Of a stretch of DNA of 64,000 nt, positions 61,315 through 64,000 are shown piece after piece. The notes beneath the pieces are model-generated. The model made no database searches, was not told the origin of the DNA, and saw only the letters and a program-made list of their open reading frames with translations. The DNA lies in contig NZ_JAQWFR010000016.1 in the NCBI RefSeq assembly GCF_029238675.1, positions 43,717 to 107,716 of the forward strand, in the 5' to 3' direction. The DNA is from Oceanicoccus sp. (GTDB lineage Bacteria > Pseudomonadota > Gammaproteobacteria > Pseudomonadales > Dasaniaceae). Numbering within the stretch: the stretch's first letter is position 1; each line of letters opens with the position of its first letter. The position numbers were made by a program, and so were the translations under genes.

Positions 61315-63036
61315 TTAATCCTTCGTTACCCGGTTAACCTCTTCGAGGCTGATTAATCCTTGGGCTGCTTTCATTAATGCTGATCTACGCAGGTCATTAA
61401 AGCCTTCTTCGCGGGCTTTATCGCCAATTTCTATAGAGTTACCACCTTCCATAATAATACGAGAGATTTCATCGGTGATGCGAACCACTTCATAAATTCC
61501 CACTCGCCCTTTACTGCCGTTGCTGCATTTGTCGCAACCAACCGGTTGCATTATGGTGGCTTCCTCCAGGTCTTGTTCGGTAAAGCCTTCGGCTAATAAA
61601 GTTTCTTTCGGTATATCGATAGGTTCTTTACAGTCATTACACAGGCGGCGCGCAAGCCGCTGGGCAATGATTAAACTAACAGAGGTCGCTACGTTAAAGG
61701 CGGGCACCCCCATATTCATAAGTCGGGTAATGGTTTCAGCGGCACTGTTAGTGTGTAGTGTCGACATCACCATGTGGCCAGTTTGGGCCGCTTTAATCGA
61801 TATTTCAGCGGTTTCAAGGTCACGAATCTCACCCACCATAATCACATCCGGATCCTGGCGAAGGAAAGAGCGAAGCGCTTCCGCAAAAGTCAGGCCGACT
61901 TTAGGGTTTACATGGCACTGGTTAATACCTTCCAGATTGATTTCAACCGGGTCTTCGGCGGTTGAAATATTTACTTCAGGCTCATTCAGGATATTCAGGC
62001 CGGTATATAGGGAAACGGTTTTACCACTACCGGTTGGCCCTGTTACCAGTATCATGCCCTGGGGTTGTTTCAGGGCATGCATATACATTTCTTTCTGGAT
62101 GGGTTCATAGCCGAGGGCATCAATACCCATTTGCGCACTGCTGGGGTCGAGAATACGCAGTACAATTTTTTCACCAAATAAGGTGGGCAGGGTGTTCACA
62201 CGAAAATCGATAGCCCGCTTTTTGGATAGCTTCATCTTGATACGGCCATCCTGGGGTAAACGTCGTTCCGAGATATCCATTTGTGACATTACTTTTAACC
62301 GTGCAGCTAACCTGCCGGCCAGAGTCATTGGTGGGCGGGTTACTTCAGTTAAAATACCATCAGTACGAAATCTTACACGGTAGCTTTTCTCATAAGGCTC
62401 AAAATGTATATCGGATGCCCCTGATTTAATGGCATCAACCAGGACTTTATTAACAAACCGTACAATCGGTGTTTCATCAATGTCGCCGCCCTGATCGGTA
62501 TCACCGCTATCGCGGTCTTCGTCAACGGCTTCGATATCAAGGTCATCCAGCCCGTCTTCTAAATCATCAAAGCCACTCAATGGTTCATCATTGGCTTCGA
62601 TATATTGACTTATGGCCTCGTTGAGTAGCTTCTCATCAACCAGTACGGCGTCAGTATTGATGCCCGTATGAAATTTAATCTCATCAAGCGCCCTGAGATT
62701 GGTGGGATCTGAAACAGCAATAAAAAGTTTATTGCCACGGCGATATAGCGGTAATGTGTGATGTTGCTGAATTAGTTTGATATCAACTAATTCTTTTGGG
62801 GCCATCTCCATATTAAAGGAGGCGAGATCAAATAGTGGTGCGCCAAATTCGTCGGAGGCGGCTTCGGCAATGGCATTGCTATCACTTAAGTTGTTTTCAA
62901 CCAAGTAGCTAACAAAAGACTGTTTGTTATTTCTAGCTTCCTGAAAAGCGTTCCGGGCAATTTCTTCTGCAATCAGCTGGTCTTTAACTAATCGCCTGGC
63001 GAGACCACTAAGGGCAATAGGAGGGGCTGAATTCAT
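61315..63036 (-). CDS. pilB: PilB type IV pilus extension ATPase
   Basis: A 573-residue hexameric secretion ATPase. N-terminal T2SSE domain (about 55-150), then the motor: Walker A GPTGSGKTVSLY (about 336-347), Asp box region STAEDPVE, Walker B VIMVGEIRDLETAE (about 398-411), His box STLHTNSAAET, and a tetracysteine zinc site (CNDCKE, CDKCSNG, about 462-508). It powers pilus extension. First gene of pilB-pilC-pilD-coaE-yacG, divergent from pilA. Confidence 0.97.
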   Translation of the reverse strand: MNSAPPIALSGLARRLVKDQLIAEEIARNAFQEARNNKQSFVSYLVENNLSDSNAIAEAASDEFGAPLFDLASFNMEMAPKELVDIKLIQQHHTLPLYRRGNKLFIAVSDPTNLRALDEIKFHTGINTDAVLVDEKLLNEAISQYIEANDEPLSGFDDLEDGLDDLDIEAVDEDRDSGDTDQGGDIDETPIVRFVNKVLVDAIKSGASDIHFEPYEKSYRVRFRTDGILTEVTRPPMTLAGRLAARLKVMSQMDISERRLPQDGRIKMKLSKKRAIDFRVNTLPTLFGEKIVLRILDPSSAQMGIDALGYEPIQKEMYMHALKQPQGMILVTGPTGSGKTVSLYTGLNILNEPEVNISTAEDPVEINLEGINQCHVNPKVGLTFAEALRSFLRQDPDVIMVGEIRDLETAEISIKAAQTGHMVMSTLHTNSAAETITRLMNMGVPAFNVATSVSLIIAQRLARRLCNDCKEPIDIPKETLLAEGFTEQDLEEATIMQPVGCDKCSNGSKGRVGIYEVVRITDEISRIIMEGGNSIEIGDKAREEGFNDLRRSALMKAAQGLISLEEVNRVTKD

Positions 63037-63501
63037 AGTGTGTTTGGTGGCCAGTTGAAGTAATTAGAATGCCAGGTAAATACCTGAACTCATCAGGTTA
63101 AAAGTATAGTCATTAAGTGAGCTAACAGTAGTCTGTTACATCAATTAAGCGCAATATACACCAACGACATCACAGTATGTGTGATCTATGAACAGCTCTA
63201 TAGGGTTGGTTAAGGCTTAAGTTATTCATTAACTGACAAAATTGTCACTTTTTGTCCTGCCTGGTAATGTTTGATGTGCGTCACAGCTTGATACTAAGGC
63301 TACTATAAATGAATAAAATTTCCAGTGTTGCCTTGTAATCCCTTCATTTTCAACTAATTTTTAAAACTGTTCCCGCTGATAAATACAAGTTGGCACACAG
63401 TTTGTATTGCTCTTGGTACATGACCAGATATTTATCTTACTGGTCAATCAAATGAATCAATTGATACCAGTAATTATTTGATCAACTCTTGGAGAGATAT
63501 T
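63037..63501. other. pilB-pilA divergent control region
   Basis: A 465-bp AT-rich gap. It holds a candidate sigma-54 promoter for pilA (63391-63406), a near-perfect palindrome TGACAA-AA-TTGTCA-like at 63234-63247, and two TTGTC units 10 bp apart (63242-63256) that could be activator sites. No coding frame is supported. Confidence 0.65.
63391..63406 (+). promoter_or_regulatory. Candidate sigma-54 promoter of pilA
   Basis: TGGCACACAGTTTGTA: a perfect -24 half but TTGT instead of TTGC at -12. pilA is RpoN/PilR-dependent in Pseudomonas, so the site is likely despite the change. Start about 63418, giving an 84-nt leader. Confidence 0.55.
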
Positions 63502-63930
63502 ATGAAAACAGCACAACAAGGATTTACCCTAATCGAACTGATGATCGTTATAGCGATTATTGGTATTTTGGCAGCGACTGCATTGCCGGCTTATCAGGAT
63601 TATACTATCAGAGCGAAGATGGCTGAGGTTATTGGTGTTGCTGCATCGGCTAAAACTTCTGTATCTGAATTCTATGTAACAATTGGTGAGATGGCGGCCG
63701 ATGCTGGTGAGGCTGGTGTAAACACTAATGCTGATCAAAGTACTTACCTGTCTGGTATTGCATATGGTAGTACTACTAATGAGGCAACTTTAACTTACAC
63801 TCTGACCAATTTGGGTGACCCTGACACTAAAACTGTTGTCTTCACAGGTACTGGTAGTGCTAATGGCATACAGTGGACTTGTACTGATGGTGATGTTGCG
63901 GCCAAGTACTTGCCGGCTAACTGTCGCTAA
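63502..63930 (+). CDS. pilA: Type IV major pilin PilA
   Basis: A 142-residue type IVa pilin. The prepilin leader MKTAQQG is cut before [18 protein letters not shown], with the essential Glu5 of the mature protein; the globular domain is Thr/Ala/Gly-rich. The two Cys near the C-terminus ([15 protein letters not shown], about 126-141) probably form the D-region disulfide loop. The ATG at 63502 follows GGAGAGAT; a start at 63478 would put ten residues before the leader and is rejected. PilD, encoded in the neighbouring operon, would process it. The 70 bp after it show nothing clear. Confidence 0.94.
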   Translation: MKTAQQGFTLIELMIVIAIIGILAATALPAYQDYTIRAKMAEVIGVAASAKTSVSEFYVTIGEMAADAGEAGVNTNADQSTYLSGIAYGSTTNEATLTYTLTNLGDPDTKTVVFTGTGSANGIQWTCTDGDVAAKYLPANCR

Positions 63931-64000
63931 TAGATAGTAGGTGTTCAGAGAGAAAAGTTTATGAGTTGTTCAAGAAAGATTTGAACAATTTTGAAAATAG

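Noticed and set aside
61520..62110. 196-codon plus-strand frame inside pilB
   Set aside because: Antisense to the conserved motor domain of pilB; no start signal or family match.

Overview
This is a contiguous stretch of a gammaproteobacterial chromosome with moderate GC. The polar-flagellum regulators (FleQ/FleS/FleR type), sigma-54 and sigma-28 flagellar promoters, a Pseudomonas-type pilB-pilC-pilD-coaE-yacG operon and a complete liu (leucine/isovalerate) operon point to a motile, aerobic, probably aquatic gammaproteobacterium outside the enterics. A Cellvibrionales/Spongiibacteraceae-like lineage fits, but that placement is inference from gene content only.

Layout. 1-2.4 kb: tail of a DEAD-box RNA helicase, a PfkB-family (adenosine-type) kinase and a convergent Tet-like MFS exporter. 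2.6-9.7 kb: liuR-liuABCDE, a full leucine/isovaleryl-CoA degradation operon with a recognisable LiuR operator, followed by tRNA-Arg(CCU). 10-12.4 kb: three overlapping genes of the arsenosugar-type radical-SAM/glycosyltransferase set. 12.4-28 kb: flagellar genes flgN-flgM-flgA (minus) and cheV-cheR-flgBCDEFGHIJKL (plus). 28-32.5 kb: a TPR/glycosyltransferase, an FkbM-like methyltransferase, a DxD glycosyltransferase and a second methyltransferase, lying between flgL and fliT-fliD and probably modifying flagellin. 32.5-37.4 kb: fliT, fliD, flaG, fliC (minus) and divergent fliS. 37.7-44.6 kb: a REC-PAS-GGDEF(degenerate)-EAL protein, then fleQ, fleS, fleR. 44.6-51 kb: a lysozyme-like small protein, an unknown coiled-coil membrane protein, an LplT-PlsC-AMP ligase fusion that lacks the ligase C-terminal subdomain, and a DUF3313-like lipoprotein. 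51-58.3 kb: a signalling block (REC-PAS-GGDEF-EAL, HDOD-GAF-histidine kinase, an extended MinD/FleN-like ATPase and a GAF-GGDEF cyclase). 58.3-64 kb: yacG, coaE, pilD, pilC, pilB and divergent pilA.

Regulation readable from the sequence. Good -24/-12 (sigma-54) promoters precede flgB, flgF, fliD and fleS, with weaker ones before flgA and pilA. TAAA-N15-(G/A)CCGATAG (sigma-28) promoters precede flgM, fliC and fliS. This matches the known hierarchy FleQ/RpoN -> FleSR/RpoN -> FliA with FlgM as anti-sigma factor. Rho-independent terminators follow flgE, flaG, fliC and fliS.

Two kinds of repeat punctuate the window. One is a dispersed palindromic element with GTCATTCCCGC-type ends (six sites). 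The other is a set of unrelated short tandem arrays (11-15 bp units, 2-4 copies), nearly all placed directly at or after stop codons of flagellar and related genes.
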